Part shown: positions 17,797 to 29,346 of the stretch, piece by piece
How positions within the stretch are numbered: the first letter of the stretch is position 1
How the letters are laid out: each line of letters begins with the position of its first letter
NCBI RefSeq assembly: GCF_013449375.1
Contig: NZ_JACDRR010000029.1
Span: forward strand, 26,325 to 90,324
Source: Pectobacterium sp. CFBP8739
GTDB lineage: Bacteria > Pseudomonadota > Gammaproteobacteria > Enterobacterales > Enterobacteriaceae
DNA: 64,000 bases
Reading direction: 5' to 3'
The notes under the pieces: model-generated
Told to the model about the DNA's origin: nothing
Seen by the model: the letters and a program-made list of their open reading frames with translations, nothing else
The model's database searches: none
Made by a program: the position numbers and the translations under genes

Positions 17797-19184
17797 CGCT
17801 GCTCCTTTATCACAGGATCCGGTACGGTATTGGGTGTCGGCACCAGCGGCGTCGCACGCATACGCATCAGGCGCTGCCGGATTAGCCCGGCGCTTTCCAG
17901 CAGCCAGTAAAGCAGTTTGGCAACGAGTAGACTCAGGCCAAATACCAGACAGAAAAAAACCACACGTGAAACAAAGGAATCGACACCTTCACGCGTCAGC
18001 ACAATGATATTGAACACCGCGCCGAAACAGAACGCCTGCAAAATAGCGGCCTTATAGCGGTTGCTGTCGTGTTTTCCTAACTCGTACACCCAGTCGAACC
18101 ATTTGATCACTAACCCGACGGCAATTGCGCCGAGCGGGATAAACAGTACACCGCCCATCACTATCAGTGACCCTAGCAGCGTGGGAGAGATTGCCAGCCC
18201 GGAGTGGTTATTCAACACTTCCCAAGTGAAATAGTTCGCACTGTTCAACACCAGATTCGGACGGTCCGGCCATAGCCAGGAGGGAATGAAAACATAGAAA
18301 TCACGGGCAATCGGTGCCAACCCCTGAAATTCAATCTTGTCGTAGTTCTGCCACAGCAGCGCCAGATTTTCCCAGGGTGAGAAGGTGTCACGGGTTAAAT
18401 AGAGGAAAGTATAAAAGGCGTAATCACCGCTGACATCCAGCCCATAGCGCTTCAGTGCCAGCCAGAACATCCCGACAATCCCGAACGCGCCTGCCGCAAC
18501 CAGCATCCACAGCGTAATCCAGCCGCGCACAATGCCAATAAACAGAAACAGCGCAAAGGCGATGATCAGATTCGCACGCGTTCCGCCAACAATCACGTAG
18601 GTCAGCATCCCAAATGCAACCGTACCCATGAGGAACATCAGCCACGCACGCTGCGTCTGACGCAGGAAATACACCACCAGCATCGCCGGAATGAAGAAGT
18701 AGAAGAAGCGTTTCAACGCCACGCCGGATACTTCACTGGAGAATATCTGGCTGTAAGAGCGCAGCTTAAACAGCAAAAAACCATTATTGAGAAAGAAAAT
18801 ACCGACGGTAGCGACCGCGATCAACGCCAGCAACAGCCAGGTCAGATTGGCTTCAACCCGATTCACCGTCAGGAGTGGCGCACGCGGCGCTGAGGCTTTC
18901 TGACGCAGGCGCGTCTTATAGCTGACGTAATAGATCGCATAGAACGCTGTCGCGGACAGCATCGCCTGAAGCAGGTACTGTACGGGAACGACCTCAACGC
19001 CGAACCGAAACACCAGTACGCAGGTAAACGGAAAACCGAAATAGAACGTCAATAAATAGAGCAATGAAAACAGTACGTTAAAGTTAAAACGCACCCGCCG
19101 AAACTCCATCCAGGTCAGGCTCAGGATAAAGATGACTGACATCAGGTAGACGACAAACAGCCCACCAAATTGCCCCAGCGTCAT
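17793..19184 (-). CDS. wzyE: ECA polymerase
   Basis: This 463-residue, multi-pass inner-membrane protein with about 11-12 hydrophobic segments matches the Wzy family for ECA. It joins trisaccharide repeat units in the periplasm. It lies between wecF and wecG with 4-bp overlaps on both sides, exactly as in E. coli. A positively charged C-terminal tail follows the last membrane helix. Confidence 0.93.
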   Translation of the reverse strand: MTLGQFGGLFVVYLMSVIFILSLTWMEFRRVRFNFNVLFSLLYLLTFYFGFPFTCVLVFRFGVEVVPVQYLLQAMLSATAFYAIYYVSYKTRLRQKASAPRAPLLTVNRVEANLTWLLLALIAVATVGIFFLNNGFLLFKLRSYSQIFSSEVSGVALKRFFYFFIPAMLVVYFLRQTQRAWLMFLMGTVAFGMLTYVIVGGTRANLIIAFALFLFIGIVRGWITLWMLVAAGAFGIVGMFWLALKRYGLDVSGDYAFYTFLYLTRDTFSPWENLALLWQNYDKIEFQGLAPIARDFYVFIPSWLWPDRPNLVLNSANYFTWEVLNNHSGLAISPTLLGSLIVMGGVLFIPLGAIAVGLVIKWFDWVYELGKHDSNRYKAAILQAFCFGAVFNIIVLTREGVDSFVSRVVFFCLVFGLSLLVAKLLYWLLESAGLIRQRLMRMRATPLVPTPNTVPDPVIKEQR

Positions 19185-20266
19185 GTTGGTTCTCCCGTCG
19201 CCAACGCCAGCGCTTCTCGCCAGCCTTGCAGATAATTGGGATTAAAGAACGCGATCTGGTGCTTATCGACCGATGCCAGCTGGCGCTGCGCCTCACGCAC
19301 TAGCGCTTCATCCAACTCGTCACCGTAAAACAGCACGGGCAGCTCCTGTTCCGTCAGATCCTGCCAGAACGGATTTTGCCGACTGATCACGAACGGCACG
19401 CCAAACTGAATCAGCAGGCATAACGTCCCGATGCCCTGCTGGCGGTCGAAAATAAAATAACCCAAATCGCAGGCGCGCAGCATGTTGAGATAATCATCAA
19501 ACGCCAGTTGATCCTTTAGCAGTTGGAAATTTTTCACGCCGAACAGCGCCAAACCGTCTTTTTCCACCTGTGCGATGTAGGATTCGTTATTCGCGGGGTA
19601 GCCCATTGGCACAATCACCCGCACATTTTTCCCGAACTGCTTGTGAATCGCCCGCAGCGCTTCCTGATGACGATTCGTGCGATCGCCAGAATTGCCGACC
19701 AGAATCGTCATCGGACCTGCCAGCGGTTTATCCACCTGCATGCCCGTTAGCGCTGGATTCATGCGCGTTGGGAAGTACAGCAATGACGTCGGCACGCGGG
19801 GCGAACGCTGCTGATACCACGCCAGATCGCCACGCGTAGCAAACACGTGTCCAACACGCTTTTGTGCCATCCGCCGAAGCCAATAAAACAGGCGATATTT
19901 CAGGCCGCTCGCTTCTTCATACAAATCCGCGCCCCACACATGCCAGTAAACCTGCTCGGATTTGATTTTTCCGCTCAGCAACGCCAGCCACAGCGTGGGG
20001 TTAAACTGCCCATGCAGGAAAAAGCGCATCTTGCGGTTCGCTTTCGCTCTGGCAATGACGGCCTCTGCCAGCGTTTTCTTATCCACGCAGGTTTCGATAC
20101 GCAACGCGGGGAAATCAGCCGATGAAATGCCCTCGCGGGAGGCCACGATGAAGTGCCGAATCTGCGGTTCGGGGAGTTCCGTCGCCAGTACGTCGTTAAA
20201 AAAACGTAAAACGGTCTGGTTATGATGCGGGATGTCAGATCCCAATACATGAATCAGTGTCGTCAT
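19181..20266 (-). CDS. wecF: TDP-Fuc4NAc:lipid II Fuc4NAc transferase
   Basis: WecF adds 4-acetamido-4,6-dideoxy-galactose to ECA lipid II, completing the trisaccharide. It is 361 residues, the family length (GT56), starting [23 protein letters not shown]. The segments [12 protein letters not shown] and [12 protein letters not shown] are family-typical. It overlaps both neighbours by 4 bp, implying coupled translation. Confidence 0.94.
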   Translation of the reverse strand: MTTLIHVLGSDIPHHNQTVLRFFNDVLATELPEPQIRHFIVASREGISSADFPALRIETCVDKKTLAEAVIARAKANRKMRFFLHGQFNPTLWLALLSGKIKSEQVYWHVWGADLYEEASGLKYRLFYWLRRMAQKRVGHVFATRGDLAWYQQRSPRVPTSLLYFPTRMNPALTGMQVDKPLAGPMTILVGNSGDRTNRHQEALRAIHKQFGKNVRVIVPMGYPANNESYIAQVEKDGLALFGVKNFQLLKDQLAFDDYLNMLRACDLGYFIFDRQQGIGTLCLLIQFGVPFVISRQNPFWQDLTEQELPVLFYGDELDEALVREAQRQLASVDKHQIAFFNPNYLQGWREALALATGEPT

Positions 20267-21513
20267 GCTCGCCTACGGTAAATAATGAATACGCAACAAC
20301 AAAGCAAAAAATAGACCAGGTAGGTTGCCATATAGGCCTGTGCCGCACCTTGTGCGCCATACAGTGGAATTAGCCAATGGGAAAAACCAGTCAACAGGAG
20401 AAACTGGCTCACTTCCGTGAGCAGGTAAAAGCGCAGCGCCGCTTTCGCAATGACCAGATAGCCAAAGACGTAAGCGCCCACTTTCATTACATCGCCTACC
20501 AATTGCCAAACGAAGAGATCGCGCATCGCCGTGAACTCGCTGGAGAACAGCAGCCAGATGGCAAAATCTCGCAGCAGCCACACGCAAAAGCTGACGCCCG
20601 CCACGACGGGTAATACAAACTTCAGCGAACGAACAATTTCCTGCGATAACGCGGCTTTATCCGTCAGACGCGAGAGTGTCGGTAACAGATAAACGGTAAA
20701 AGAAGCGGTAATAAATTGCAGGTAAGCATCGGAAATACTGCTGACGCCCTGCCAAATACCCACTTCGTCCCAGCTATAATGTTCCGCCAGCAGGTTACGC
20801 ATCATGATGTACGCAACGGGCAGAGTCACCGCAGTCATCAACGCCATCAGCGTGAACTTGCCCAACTGACCCGCAATGGCGCGATCCCACGTTGGTTTTA
20901 GCGACGCCAGCGACAGCGGCGTACGTCGCAGTAGCATGATGCCCGCGGGAATCACCAACAACGCGGGCACCAGCGCCAGCCCTACCAAAGCGCCAACGTA
21001 GCCGCCCAGTTGCAGGCAGAGCCAAAAGGCCGCCAGCCCGATCAGGCTGCCGCCGATCATCGCCAGCGCGTTACCTATCGCATCCCGATAGCCCTTGAGA
21101 ATCGCCAGAAACAGGTTGGCGTAGGCGATACCCATCTGGATGAACGCCAGCGCACGCACCACATCGCGATAGTCATCATGTCCAAACAGCAGATTGGCGA
21201 TAGGCGTTGCAGCGGAAAGAAAGAGAATCGCCAACAGCGTCGAGAACCCCAGCACCAGCGTGACTGACGTACCGAGCAGCGGCCTGAGCCGTTCCGGCTG
21301 TTGCTGGTACTCCGCCACGTATTTGGTGACGCCGTTGAAGATCCCTGCGCCAGCTAATACGCCCAACACCGTAATCAACTGGCGGAAATTCCCTGCCATC
21401 CCCACGCCACTGGGGCCAAAGGCGACCGCCAGCAGCTTGACGACAACCAGCCCCGCGCCGATTTTTATCAGCGTGGAGCCAGCCGTCCATATCGATGCTT
21501 TCGCCAACGACAT
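20263..21513 (-). CDS. wzxE: ECA lipid III flippase
   Basis: This 416-residue polytopic protein of the MOP/polysaccharide-transporter family is closely similar to E. coli WzxE from [11 protein letters not shown] to the C-terminal RRRA. It flips undecaprenyl-linked ECA trisaccharide across the inner membrane. It starts 1 bp after the wecE stop. Confidence 0.95.
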   Translation of the reverse strand: MSLAKASIWTAGSTLIKIGAGLVVVKLLAVAFGPSGVGMAGNFRQLITVLGVLAGAGIFNGVTKYVAEYQQQPERLRPLLGTSVTLVLGFSTLLAILFLSAATPIANLLFGHDDYRDVVRALAFIQMGIAYANLFLAILKGYRDAIGNALAMIGGSLIGLAAFWLCLQLGGYVGALVGLALVPALLVIPAGIMLLRRTPLSLASLKPTWDRAIAGQLGKFTLMALMTAVTLPVAYIMMRNLLAEHYSWDEVGIWQGVSSISDAYLQFITASFTVYLLPTLSRLTDKAALSQEIVRSLKFVLPVVAGVSFCVWLLRDFAIWLLFSSEFTAMRDLFVWQLVGDVMKVGAYVFGYLVIAKAALRFYLLTEVSQFLLLTGFSHWLIPLYGAQGAAQAYMATYLVYFLLCCCVFIIYRRRA

Positions 21514-21514
21514 A

Positions 21515-22645
21515 TCAGGAGAAGAAACTCAGAATGGTATTGATGACCGTCCGCTGATTAACGTCTGACAGGTTATAGAACAGCGGTAAACGCACCAGCC
21601 GCTCGCTTTCCTGCGTGGTGTAACGATCTTCACCAGAGAATTGACCGAAATTCAGACCCGCTGGGCAGCTATGCAGCGGAATATAATGAAAGACCGTTAG
21701 GATTTCGGCTTCTTTCATGTAATTGATAAATGCGCTGCGATCGTCTTGGGAGCTGAGTTTGATATAAAACATATGCGCGTTGTGAATGCCATTGGCAGGT
21801 ACAGTCGGCAGCGTAATACGCCCAGCGTCGGCCAATGATTTGAATGCCGCATAGTAGTTCTGCCACAGCTTCAGGCGGCGCTCGTTGATCGGCCGAGCCG
21901 CTTCCAACTGCGCCCAGAGATAAGCAGCCTGAATGTCCGCCATCAGGTAGCTTGAACCGATATCACGCCACGTGTATTTATCTACCTGTCCGCGGAAAAA
22001 CTGGCTACGGTTCGTTCCTTTTTCACGGATGATTTCCGCGCGCTCCACCAATCTGGCGTCATTAATCAGCGTGGCGCCCCCCTCGCCGCCCGAGGTGTAG
22101 TTCTTGGTCTCATGAAAGCTGAAGCAGCCGATATGACCAATGGAACCCAAAACGCGGCCTTTGTAGCTAGACATCACACCCTGCGCGGCATCTTCCACGA
22201 CATATAAATCGTATTTCTTCGCCAGCGCCATAATCGCGTCCATCTCGCAGGCCACACCCGCGTAGTGAACTGGCACGATAATGCGCGTCTTTTCCGTAAT
22301 GGCCGCTTCGATTTTCGTCTCGTCAATGTTCATGGTATCCGGGCGGATATCGACAAACACGATTTTCGCACCGCGCAGCACAAAGGCGTTAGCCGTGGAA
22401 ACGAAGGTATAGCTCGGCATGATCACTTCATCGCCGGGCTTAACGTCCAGCAGGATCGCAGCCATCTCCAGCGAAGCGGTGCAGGACGGCGTGAGCAGGA
22501 CTTTTTTACTGCCGGAATAATGTTCCAGCCACTGCTGACAACGGCGGGTAAACCCACCATCGCCGCACAACTTACCGCTGCTCATGGCAGCCTGCATATA
22601 ATCCAGTTCCGTACCGACAACCGGTGGCGCATTAAATGGAATCAT
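21515..22645 (-). CDS. wecE: dTDP-4-amino-4,6-dideoxygalactose transaminase
   Basis: WecE is a PLP-dependent DegT/DnrJ/EryC1 aminotransferase that makes dTDP-Fuc4N from the 4-keto sugar. It has 376 residues from the ATG at 22645 (MIPFNAPPVVGTELDYMQ), which matches E. coli; an upstream ATG would add 12 non-conserved residues. The PLP lysine lies in SFHETKNYTSGGEGG (about 174-188), and VVEDAAQGV is conserved. It begins 4 bp after the wecD stop. Confidence 0.96.
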   Translation of the reverse strand: MIPFNAPPVVGTELDYMQAAMSSGKLCGDGGFTRRCQQWLEHYSGSKKVLLTPSCTASLEMAAILLDVKPGDEVIMPSYTFVSTANAFVLRGAKIVFVDIRPDTMNIDETKIEAAITEKTRIIVPVHYAGVACEMDAIMALAKKYDLYVVEDAAQGVMSSYKGRVLGSIGHIGCFSFHETKNYTSGGEGGATLINDARLVERAEIIREKGTNRSQFFRGQVDKYTWRDIGSSYLMADIQAAYLWAQLEAARPINERRLKLWQNYYAAFKSLADAGRITLPTVPANGIHNAHMFYIKLSSQDDRSAFINYMKEAEILTVFHYIPLHSCPAGLNFGQFSGEDRYTTQESERLVRLPLFYNLSDVNQRTVINTILSFFS

Positions 22646-22649
22646 GTGA

Positions 22650-23381
22650 TCACCTGTATAACCAATACGCCGTGCTCTCAATCATGGCACCACGGCGAAG
22701 ATAAAGACGAAGCGCCGCCACGTTGCCAACCTGCGTCGCGACTCGAAGACGAATCAGTCCTTGTTGTCGGCACCACGTTTCCGCCAGCGCCATCAGCTGT
22801 GAACCGATACCGCGTACCGCCACACCCGGCCAAACGCCCAGCAGCCCGATACGGGCATCCGTGTCATCCACTCTACGTAGCGTGACCCATCCTTGTGGAT
22901 TGCCGACGGCATCCTCCGCCAGTAAACAGCAGTGATCGAACGTACCGCGCACGGCATTTTCAATCCACTGCGCATAGAAACGCCCGCTATCTTCCGGCTG
23001 GTACCACGGAGAACGAAAACGGCTCAGCGCAAACACGCGTGATGCCGCGTCCCTCAGTGCTGGGATATCGTCGGGCGCGGCTTCACGCCAGCGCGGTAGC
23101 GGCGTAACCACGGTAGACCGCTCCAGCGATAAACTGAGATCAACTTCGCCTTCCACCAATCGAAAACCCAGATCGGCAAGCGCGTCCACCAGCACCAAAT
23201 TGTCCGCCGCTATTTTAGCCTGCGTCAGCGTAAATGCGCTCAGCGAATCAGGCGCCAATGCGGGCGCAGACGGCGAAAAATTCAGCTTAGCGCTGTCAAT
23301 CTGGAAGAAGTCACTCTCCCAGCCCAGCGGTTCAACCGTAGCGCGAATCTCTCCCTTTCCAATGGATATCGGATGGGGCAT
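22650..23381 (-). CDS. wecD: dTDP-fucosamine acetyltransferase
   Basis: WecD acetylates dTDP-Fuc4N to dTDP-Fuc4NAc. It is a 243-residue GNAT protein; the C-terminal half, FYAQWIENAVRGTFDH through VESTAYWLYR-like residues, matches E. coli. The acetyl-CoA motif is GVAVRGIGSQLM. The ATG at 23381 is chosen because AGGAG lies 7 nt upstream. It is about 19 residues longer than the E. coli protein. The 37-bp gap to rffG leaves no room for rffH, which lies here in E. coli. Confidence 0.93.
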   Translation of the reverse strand: MPHPISIGKGEIRATVEPLGWESDFFQIDSAKLNFSPSAPALAPDSLSAFTLTQAKIAADNLVLVDALADLGFRLVEGEVDLSLSLERSTVVTPLPRWREAAPDDIPALRDAASRVFALSRFRSPWYQPEDSGRFYAQWIENAVRGTFDHCCLLAEDAVGNPQGWVTLRRVDDTDARIGLLGVWPGVAVRGIGSQLMALAETWCRQQGLIRLRVATQVGNVAALRLYLRRGAMIESTAYWLYR

Positions 23382-23418
23382 CGTTTCGCTCCTTTCTTTT
23401 CCGCCATCAGACGCAGGT

Positions 23419-24492
23419 TTAATCATTCAGTCCTAAACGTTCGCCGGCATAAGAACCATCCTGCACGCTGCGCCACCATTTTTCGTTATTCAGATACCAA
23501 CTGACGGTTTTTCTCATGCCCGTCTCAAACGTTTCTTCTGGACACCAGCCCAGCTCACGTTCAATTTTCCCGGCATCGATCGCGTAACGCATATCGTGGC
23601 CTGGTCGGTCTTTCACGTAGGTGATGAGATCGCGGTAATGCGCTACGCCAGCAGGCTTATTCGGTGCCAGCTCTTCCAGCAGCGCGCAAATGGTCTGCAC
23701 GACTTCAATGTTTTTGCGCTCGTTGTGACCACCGATGTTATACGTCTCGCCGATTTCGCCTTCTGTCACCACTTTGTACAGTGCGCGAGCATGGTCTTCG
23801 ACAAACAGCCAGTCACGGATTTGCGCGCCGTCACCGTAAACCGGTAAGGGTTTGCCTGCGACCGCATTCAGGATCACCAGCGGAATCAGCTTCTCTGGGA
23901 AATGGTAAGGGCCGTAGTTATTCGAGCAGTTGGTGATAATCGTCGGGAACCCGTAGGTACGCAGCCAGGCGCGAACAAGGTGGTCGCTGGAGGCTTTCGA
24001 TGCGGAATAAGGGCTGCTTGGCGCATAAGGCGTGGTTTCTGTAAACAGATCCTCCGTCCCATGCAGGTCACCAAACACTTCATCGGTAGAGATATGGTGA
24101 AAACGGAACACACGTTTGTCCGCATCAGCCAAGTTCTGCCAGTAATGACGAGCTGCTTCCAGCATCGTATAGGTGCCGACAATATTGGTTTCGATAAAGG
24201 CCGCTGGGCCATCGATAGAGCGATCGACGTGGCTTTCTGCCGCTAAATGCATCACCAGCGCGGGCTGGTAAGCGGTAAAGACACGGTCCAGTTCCGCACG
24301 ATCGCAGATATCCACCTGCTCGAACGCGAAGCGTGAGCTATCAGCGACAGGGGCCAGCGAAGACAGGTTCCCCGCATAGGTCAGTTTATCGACAACGACA
24401 ACACTATCCTGCGTTTCCGTCAGAATATATCTGACCAGCGCCGAACCAATAAATCCTGCACCGCCAGTAATTAAAATACGTTTCAACGCCAT
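23419..24492 (-). CDS. rffG: dTDP-glucose 4,6-dehydratase
   Basis: This 357-residue short-chain dehydrogenase has the NAD-binding [12 protein letters not shown] (about 10-21), the catalytic STDEVFG segment and [10 protein letters not shown] (Tyr/Lys pair, about 167-176). It makes dTDP-4-keto-6-deoxyglucose for the Fuc4NAc branch of ECA. The start overlaps the wecC stop by 10 bp. Confidence 0.95.
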   Translation of the reverse strand: MALKRILITGGAGFIGSALVRYILTETQDSVVVVDKLTYAGNLSSLAPVADSSRFAFEQVDICDRAELDRVFTAYQPALVMHLAAESHVDRSIDGPAAFIETNIVGTYTMLEAARHYWQNLADADKRVFRFHHISTDEVFGDLHGTEDLFTETTPYAPSSPYSASKASSDHLVRAWLRTYGFPTIITNCSNNYGPYHFPEKLIPLVILNAVAGKPLPVYGDGAQIRDWLFVEDHARALYKVVTEGEIGETYNIGGHNERKNIEVVQTICALLEELAPNKPAGVAHYRDLITYVKDRPGHDMRYAIDAGKIERELGWCPEETFETGMRKTVSWYLNNEKWWRSVQDGSYAGERLGLND

Positions 24493-25745
24493 ACCCCTTT
24501 AGTATCAATGACCCACTGTTGTTTAACATCTTCTGGATTAATCGCTTTAAACTGACGGTGGTCGACTAACATGACCAGCACATCGGCTTCTTTTAATGCA
24601 CTGCTGGTATCGACCAGTTTCACCTGCCCGGCCAATACGGACGGCAGGTGTTTAACATTCGGTTCGACGGCTAACGTCACGCCGGTATTCCACTGTGCAA
24701 TCATGGACGTAATCCCTACCGCAGGGCTTTCACGCAGATCGTCAATGTCGGGCTTGAACGCCAGCCCGAAGCAGGCCACCGTGACCTCGCTGGCACGTTT
24801 ATCCGTTTGTGCCAGATAATCCGCTACGGCCGCTTTGACGCGATCCACCACCCAGAGCGGTTTGCCATCGTTGACCAGTCTGGCGGTATGAATCAATCGA
24901 GCCTGCTGCGGGTTCTGCGCCACAATAAACCAGGGATCGACCGCAATACAGTGCCCGCCGACGCCAGGGCCGGGTTGCAGGATATTGACGCGAGGATGGC
25001 GGTTTGCCAATCGGATAAGTTCCCATACGTTAATGTTTTGTTCGGCACAAATCAGCGAGAGCTCATTGGCGAAAGCAATGTTGACATCGCGGAAGCTGTT
25101 TTCGGTCAGCTTGCACATTTCGGCGGTGCGGGAGTTAGTAACCACACACTCACCTTCGAGAAAGATTTTGTACAGTTCGCTCGCGCGAGCAGAGCACACC
25201 GAGGTCATGCCGCCAATGACACGATCGTTTTTAATCAGCTCAACCACAACCTGACCGGGCAGCACGCGTTCAGGGCAATAGGCAATATTGATGTCCGCCG
25301 TTTCCCCCACCTGCTGCGGGAACGTCAAGTCTGCACGCATCTCAGCCAGCCATTCAGCCATTTGCTCGGTTGCCCCTACGGGGGATGTCGATTCCAGAAT
25401 CACCAGATCGCCTTTCTTCAGAACAGGCGCGATGGACGCTGCCGCAGCCTGAACGTAGGTCAAATCGGGTTCGTGATCGCCTTTGAAAGGAGTAGGAACG
25501 GCGATCAGAAAGGCATCGGCTGGCACGGGTTTTGTCATGGCCTGAAGGTAGCCGTTTTCTACTGCCACTTTGACCAATGAATCCAGATCGGGCTCAACAA
25601 TATGGATTTCGCCACGATTAATGGTTTCAACCGCCAGTTTGTTCACATCAATACCGATGACTTTTTTCTGGCGCGATGCAAAGGCCGCTGCGGTGGGTAA
25701 ACCGATATAGCCTAAACCGATTACGGAAATGGTAGTAAAGCTCAT
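24483..25745 (-). CDS. wecC: UDP-N-acetyl-D-mannosamine dehydrogenase
   Basis: WecC oxidises UDP-ManNAc to UDP-ManNAcA in two NAD-dependent steps. It has 420 residues from ATG 25745 ([23 protein letters not shown]), matching E. coli. The Rossmann motif GLGYIG is at about 10-15, the middle helix carries [17 protein letters not shown], and the family residues [13 protein letters not shown] are conserved. An upstream in-frame ATG at 25781 is less likely. Confidence 0.96.
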   Translation of the reverse strand: MSFTTISVIGLGYIGLPTAAAFASRQKKVIGIDVNKLAVETINRGEIHIVEPDLDSLVKVAVENGYLQAMTKPVPADAFLIAVPTPFKGDHEPDLTYVQAAAASIAPVLKKGDLVILESTSPVGATEQMAEWLAEMRADLTFPQQVGETADINIAYCPERVLPGQVVVELIKNDRVIGGMTSVCSARASELYKIFLEGECVVTNSRTAEMCKLTENSFRDVNIAFANELSLICAEQNINVWELIRLANRHPRVNILQPGPGVGGHCIAVDPWFIVAQNPQQARLIHTARLVNDGKPLWVVDRVKAAVADYLAQTDKRASEVTVACFGLAFKPDIDDLRESPAVGITSMIAQWNTGVTLAVEPNVKHLPSVLAGQVKLVDTSSALKEADVLVMLVDHRQFKAINPEDVKQQWVIDTKGVWR

Positions 25746-25789
25746 AGTGTCACCTGATAATTTTATGTCGGGCCGTCGCATAGCGACGT

Positions 25790-26920
25790 TTAAAATCGCT
25801 CCTGGCGATTTTTTAAAGCATCAACGATGCGTTGACAGGCTTGTCCATCTCCATAAGGGTTGTGAGCATGGCTCATTGCCTGATACGCCTCGTCATCCGT
25901 TAGCAGCATCGATACCGCATCGACAATGTTAGCCACTTCTGTACCCACCAGCTTGACCGTGCCCGCTTCAACCGCCTCTGGCCGCTCTGTTGTATCACGC
26001 ATCACCAATACGGGCTTACCTAACGACGGCGCTTCTTCCTGAATGCCACCAGAATCGGTCAAAATCATGTAAGAACGGTTCATCAGGTACACGAAAGGCA
26101 AATAATCCTGTGGCGCAATCAGCATCACATTATCAATGCCGCTCAGGATGCGATTAACGGGTTCACTAACATTAGGATTCAGGTGAACCGGATACACAAT
26201 CTGCACTTCAGGGTGGCGACGGGCAATATCCGCCAGCGCGCTACAAATGCGTTCAAAGCCGCCACCAAAACTTTCGCGGCGGTGTCCGGTAACTAGAATC
26301 AGCTTCTTGTTATCGTCCAAAAAGGCATATTTTTCGTCAAGACCGCGGCGTAGCGCGGCATCCCCAAGGATACGATCACGTACCCAGAACAGCGCATCAA
26401 TCACCGTATTACCCGTCACAGAAATATGCCGATCGGACAGATGTTCACGCAGTAAATTTTGGCGGGAATTTTCCGTTGGGGCGAAATGGTACATCGCCAA
26501 ATGTCCGGTTAGTTTACGGTTAGCCTCTTCCGGCCAAGGCGAGTACAGATTGCCAGTGCGCAATCCCGCTTCTACATGGCCGACGGGGATACGATGATAG
26601 AAAGCCGCCAGACTGGTTGCCAACGTCGTGGTGGTATCGCCGTGTACCAACACCAAATCCGGCTTGAACTCTAACATGACCGGTTCAAGCCCCGATAAAA
26701 TCCGGCAGGATATCTCACTCAGCCCCTGCCCTGGTCTCATAATATCCAGATCGTAGTCCGGCGTAATGTCGAACAAGCGCAGCACCTGATCCAACATCTC
26801 CCGATGCTGGGCTGTTACGCAAATTTTCGATTCAAAGGCTCCATCCTGAGCCAGAGCATGAACCAGCGGCGCCATTTTAATGGCTTCCGGCCGGGTGCCG
26901 AAAACAGTCAGTACTTTCAC
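25790..26920 (-). CDS. wecB: UDP-GlcNAc 2-epimerase (non-hydrolysing)
   Basis: This 376-residue epimerase interconverts UDP-GlcNAc and UDP-ManNAc, the first committed step of the ManNAcA branch. Family motifs seen are [49 protein letters not shown] and [21 protein letters not shown]. It is followed by wecC after 44 bp. Confidence 0.96.
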   Translation of the reverse strand: MKVLTVFGTRPEAIKMAPLVHALAQDGAFESKICVTAQHREMLDQVLRLFDITPDYDLDIMRPGQGLSEISCRILSGLEPVMLEFKPDLVLVHGDTTTTLATSLAAFYHRIPVGHVEAGLRTGNLYSPWPEEANRKLTGHLAMYHFAPTENSRQNLLREHLSDRHISVTGNTVIDALFWVRDRILGDAALRRGLDEKYAFLDDNKKLILVTGHRRESFGGGFERICSALADIARRHPEVQIVYPVHLNPNVSEPVNRILSGIDNVMLIAPQDYLPFVYLMNRSYMILTDSGGIQEEAPSLGKPVLVMRDTTERPEAVEAGTVKLVGTEVANIVDAVSMLLTDDEAYQAMSHAHNPYGDGQACQRIVDALKNRQERF

Positions 26921-26990
26921 ATTGAATCTCTTTAATCAGGTTAGACGCAGACGCTCGAGAGCGCCCAACGCACATTAGCAAGCTAGTTGG

Positions 26991-28037
26991 TTAGCGCGGA
27001 CGGCGAGCCAAGGCAACACCGGCACCAACGAGCACACCAATCGCCCCCCACATCACCATCAGGAATGCTCGGCGCGGGCTGTCGCGCTTCACCGGTTCTT
27101 CCGGCGTCCGCAAATAACGATACGTCTGGAAACTGGCCTCAAGCGTTGGGCCAACGTTCAGCGTCGCCAACATCGCGCGATTTTGATCGTAATCTAGTTC
27201 GTAGTGGGGGCCGCTGGTCTGCAATGTTTCCAGTCGGGCTTGAAGCATCGGCCTGCCAAGCAGGAACATTTCCGATGCGGGGATTTCGTCTGCCGGCGTA
27301 TCCGTCTGGCTGCGGCTAATACCTTGCTGTTGGGCGATTTTCAACGCCAGTTCAACGCTGCGGACTTCGCGATCGTAAATCGCTTTTGCCACCGCTTCCT
27401 GACGTTTGATCTGCGACTTCATGAAAATGGTTCTGGCAGCCCAGGCCCCCTTGATCTCTTCATTCAGATGGTTGGCGGCACGCTGGCTGGCAAAAGCCAC
27501 ATACTGACGAAGTAATGTGTTGGAATCCGCAGAGGTTTCCGCCACCAGTTTCACGGAATCATTGGTTTTTTTGCCATCGTCACGCGGTATAAACTGAATA
27601 TTGCTGACCATTTCATCCAGTAGAGCGGCATCCGCTTTCGCGTCGCCTTCCAGACGCTGCTTGTAATAGTCAGTCTGCAGCCAGAAATCGCGACGGGTAT
27701 CATAAGCCGCTAATTGCATGATGAATTCATCATAAGCATCAGCCGAAATAGATGGCTGCTCTGGCTGAGGAGTAGAGAAAGATCGCGCGTCGAGGTTACG
27801 CAGAAATTGCTGCTGCGAATAATACCCTCCCAGCATATTGACTGTCGGCTTGTCGGTAATCGCTGTCGCGCTCCATTCCTGTTTAACCAGATAGGAGTAG
27901 CCTAATGCTACAACGGCAAAAAGCAGGCCGATCGCTATAGGCCATACCTTTCCCCGCCACAGCAGACGAAATAAGCCACGGATATCCAGTTCGTTATCAA
28001 TCAACGCATTCCCAGTAGACAAGTTCTCTGATTTCAT
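26991..28037 (-). CDS. wzzE: ECA chain-length regulator
   Basis: This 348-residue polysaccharide co-polymerase has membrane segments near both ends (about 33-52 and 325-345) flanking a periplasmic coiled-coil-rich domain. The GYYSQQQFLRNLDARSF region is conserved in WzzE. It sets the number of repeat units in ECA together with WzyE. It lies between wecA and wecB, as in E. coli. Confidence 0.94.
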   Translation of the reverse strand: MKSENLSTGNALIDNELDIRGLFRLLWRGKVWPIAIGLLFAVVALGYSYLVKQEWSATAITDKPTVNMLGGYYSQQQFLRNLDARSFSTPQPEQPSISADAYDEFIMQLAAYDTRRDFWLQTDYYKQRLEGDAKADAALLDEMVSNIQFIPRDDGKKTNDSVKLVAETSADSNTLLRQYVAFASQRAANHLNEEIKGAWAARTIFMKSQIKRQEAVAKAIYDREVRSVELALKIAQQQGISRSQTDTPADEIPASEMFLLGRPMLQARLETLQTSGPHYELDYDQNRAMLATLNVGPTLEASFQTYRYLRTPEEPVKRDSPRRAFLMVMWGAIGVLVGAGVALARRPR

Positions 28038-28058
28038 TACTTCCCCAAAATTATTTGG

Positions 28059-29156
28059 TCAGGATGACTGCTTTTGCTCATCGGAATGCCGCATACGGCG
28101 TTTGATTCGCTTGATAAAACGGGCGACCCGCCATGCTCGTTTCAGGCAGTAGCCATACAGTAGGAATACAAGCAAAAATAGTGCCAACATGAACCATTCG
28201 GGGATAAAGAAGAAATATTCTCCCAACACGCCGACCGTAGCCAGCAAGGCAGCAGCAAGCGTAATCAGCACAAATGCTTGGCGGGAAGAAAAACCCGCCC
28301 GCATCATTAAATGATGAATGTGCTGTCGATCAGGTGAGAACGGGCTCATCCCTTTGCGTAAACGCCGATACATAATGGCGATCATATCAATCAGCGGGAT
28401 AGCGATGATCCACAATGCCGTTACCGGATTAATCGGATGCTGTGGGCCTTGTGTCGTTTGAATCAGGATCCAGATAGCCGTGAAACCAATCATCGTGCTG
28501 CCCGCATCACCCATAAAGACTTTGTAGCGTCGCCCAAAGATACCGAGATTAAGCAGAATATAAGGCAGCGTCGCCGCGATCATGGCAAAACACCACAATG
28601 CCAGATTCGTATGGCCACTCAGATACAGCAAAAACCCCATCGCCCCAAACGAGACACTGGACAAGCCACCGAGCAACCCATCGATGCCGTCCACCATATT
28701 GAACGCATTAATCGCTGCCCAAACGGCAAACAGCGTGACCAGATAGCCAAACGGGCCCAGCGCCATTTGCCATGGGCCGAAAATGTGTCCCAAATTGTGT
28801 AGCGTCAAGCCAGCAAAGGCCATCATCACTGCCGCGACAAACGCTTGCACAACGGCGCGAATTTTCACACTGATATCAAAACGATCGTCCAGCATGCCGA
28901 CAAATACCAGCACGCCCGCGCACAGCAGGTAAAGACGAAAGTTGGGGATATATTGGTCGGTAATAAAGTAGGTAAAGCAGATACCCGCATACACAGAGAT
29001 ACCGCCAACCAGAGGCACAAGACCCCGATGACGTTTACGGTAGTTGGGACGATCGACAAGTCCTATTTTACCCGCGATGCTGCGAGCAAAAAAAAGAAAG
29101 CCCAGAGAAAATAAGAAAATAAATACTAATTCGGTACTCATAGTGAGTAAGTTCAC
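28059..29156 (-). CDS. wecA: UDP-GlcNAc:undecaprenyl-phosphate GlcNAc-1-P transferase
   Basis: WecA starts ECA (and often O-antigen) synthesis by moving GlcNAc-1-P onto undecaprenyl phosphate. It has 365 residues and about 11 membrane segments. Catalytic motifs are LDDRFDIS (about 89-96), NAFNMVDGIDGL (about 150-161) and the cytoplasmic DRQHIHHL. It is the first gene of the ECA operon; a rho terminator lies upstream, so the operon needs its own promoter within 29157-29295. Confidence 0.96.
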   Translation of the reverse strand: MNLLTMSTELVFIFLFSLGFLFFARSIAGKIGLVDRPNYRKRHRGLVPLVGGISVYAGICFTYFITDQYIPNFRLYLLCAGVLVFVGMLDDRFDISVKIRAVVQAFVAAVMMAFAGLTLHNLGHIFGPWQMALGPFGYLVTLFAVWAAINAFNMVDGIDGLLGGLSSVSFGAMGFLLYLSGHTNLALWCFAMIAATLPYILLNLGIFGRRYKVFMGDAGSTMIGFTAIWILIQTTQGPQHPINPVTALWIIAIPLIDMIAIMYRRLRKGMSPFSPDRQHIHHLMMRAGFSSRQAFVLITLAAALLATVGVLGEYFFFIPEWFMLALFLLVFLLYGYCLKRAWRVARFIKRIKRRMRHSDEQKQSS

Positions 29157-29299
29157 CGTTAACAGCTGCGCTGTAGCTGTTCAGTATAGACTCGGTTTAC
29201 GCCTTATATCCTATCGCCCACGTTGATCGCCAGTACAAATTGAGTGATAAACGCAACTTCCCAGTAGAAACCCTCTCTACATTCGACCAATTAGGGGAT

Positions 29300-29331
29300 A
29301 AAAAAACGCCACGACCCAGCGTGGCGTTCCC
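29300..29331 (-). terminator. rho terminator
   Basis: On the minus strand a 9-bp stem AACGCCACG/CGTGGCGTT is followed by seven T. It separates rho from the ECA operon. Confidence 0.88.
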
Positions 29332-29346
29332 CGAGTTATCCGTAAT

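Noticed and set aside
24807..25580. 257-residue plus-strand ORF
   Set aside because: It is antisense to wecC, which is a full-length conserved enzyme.
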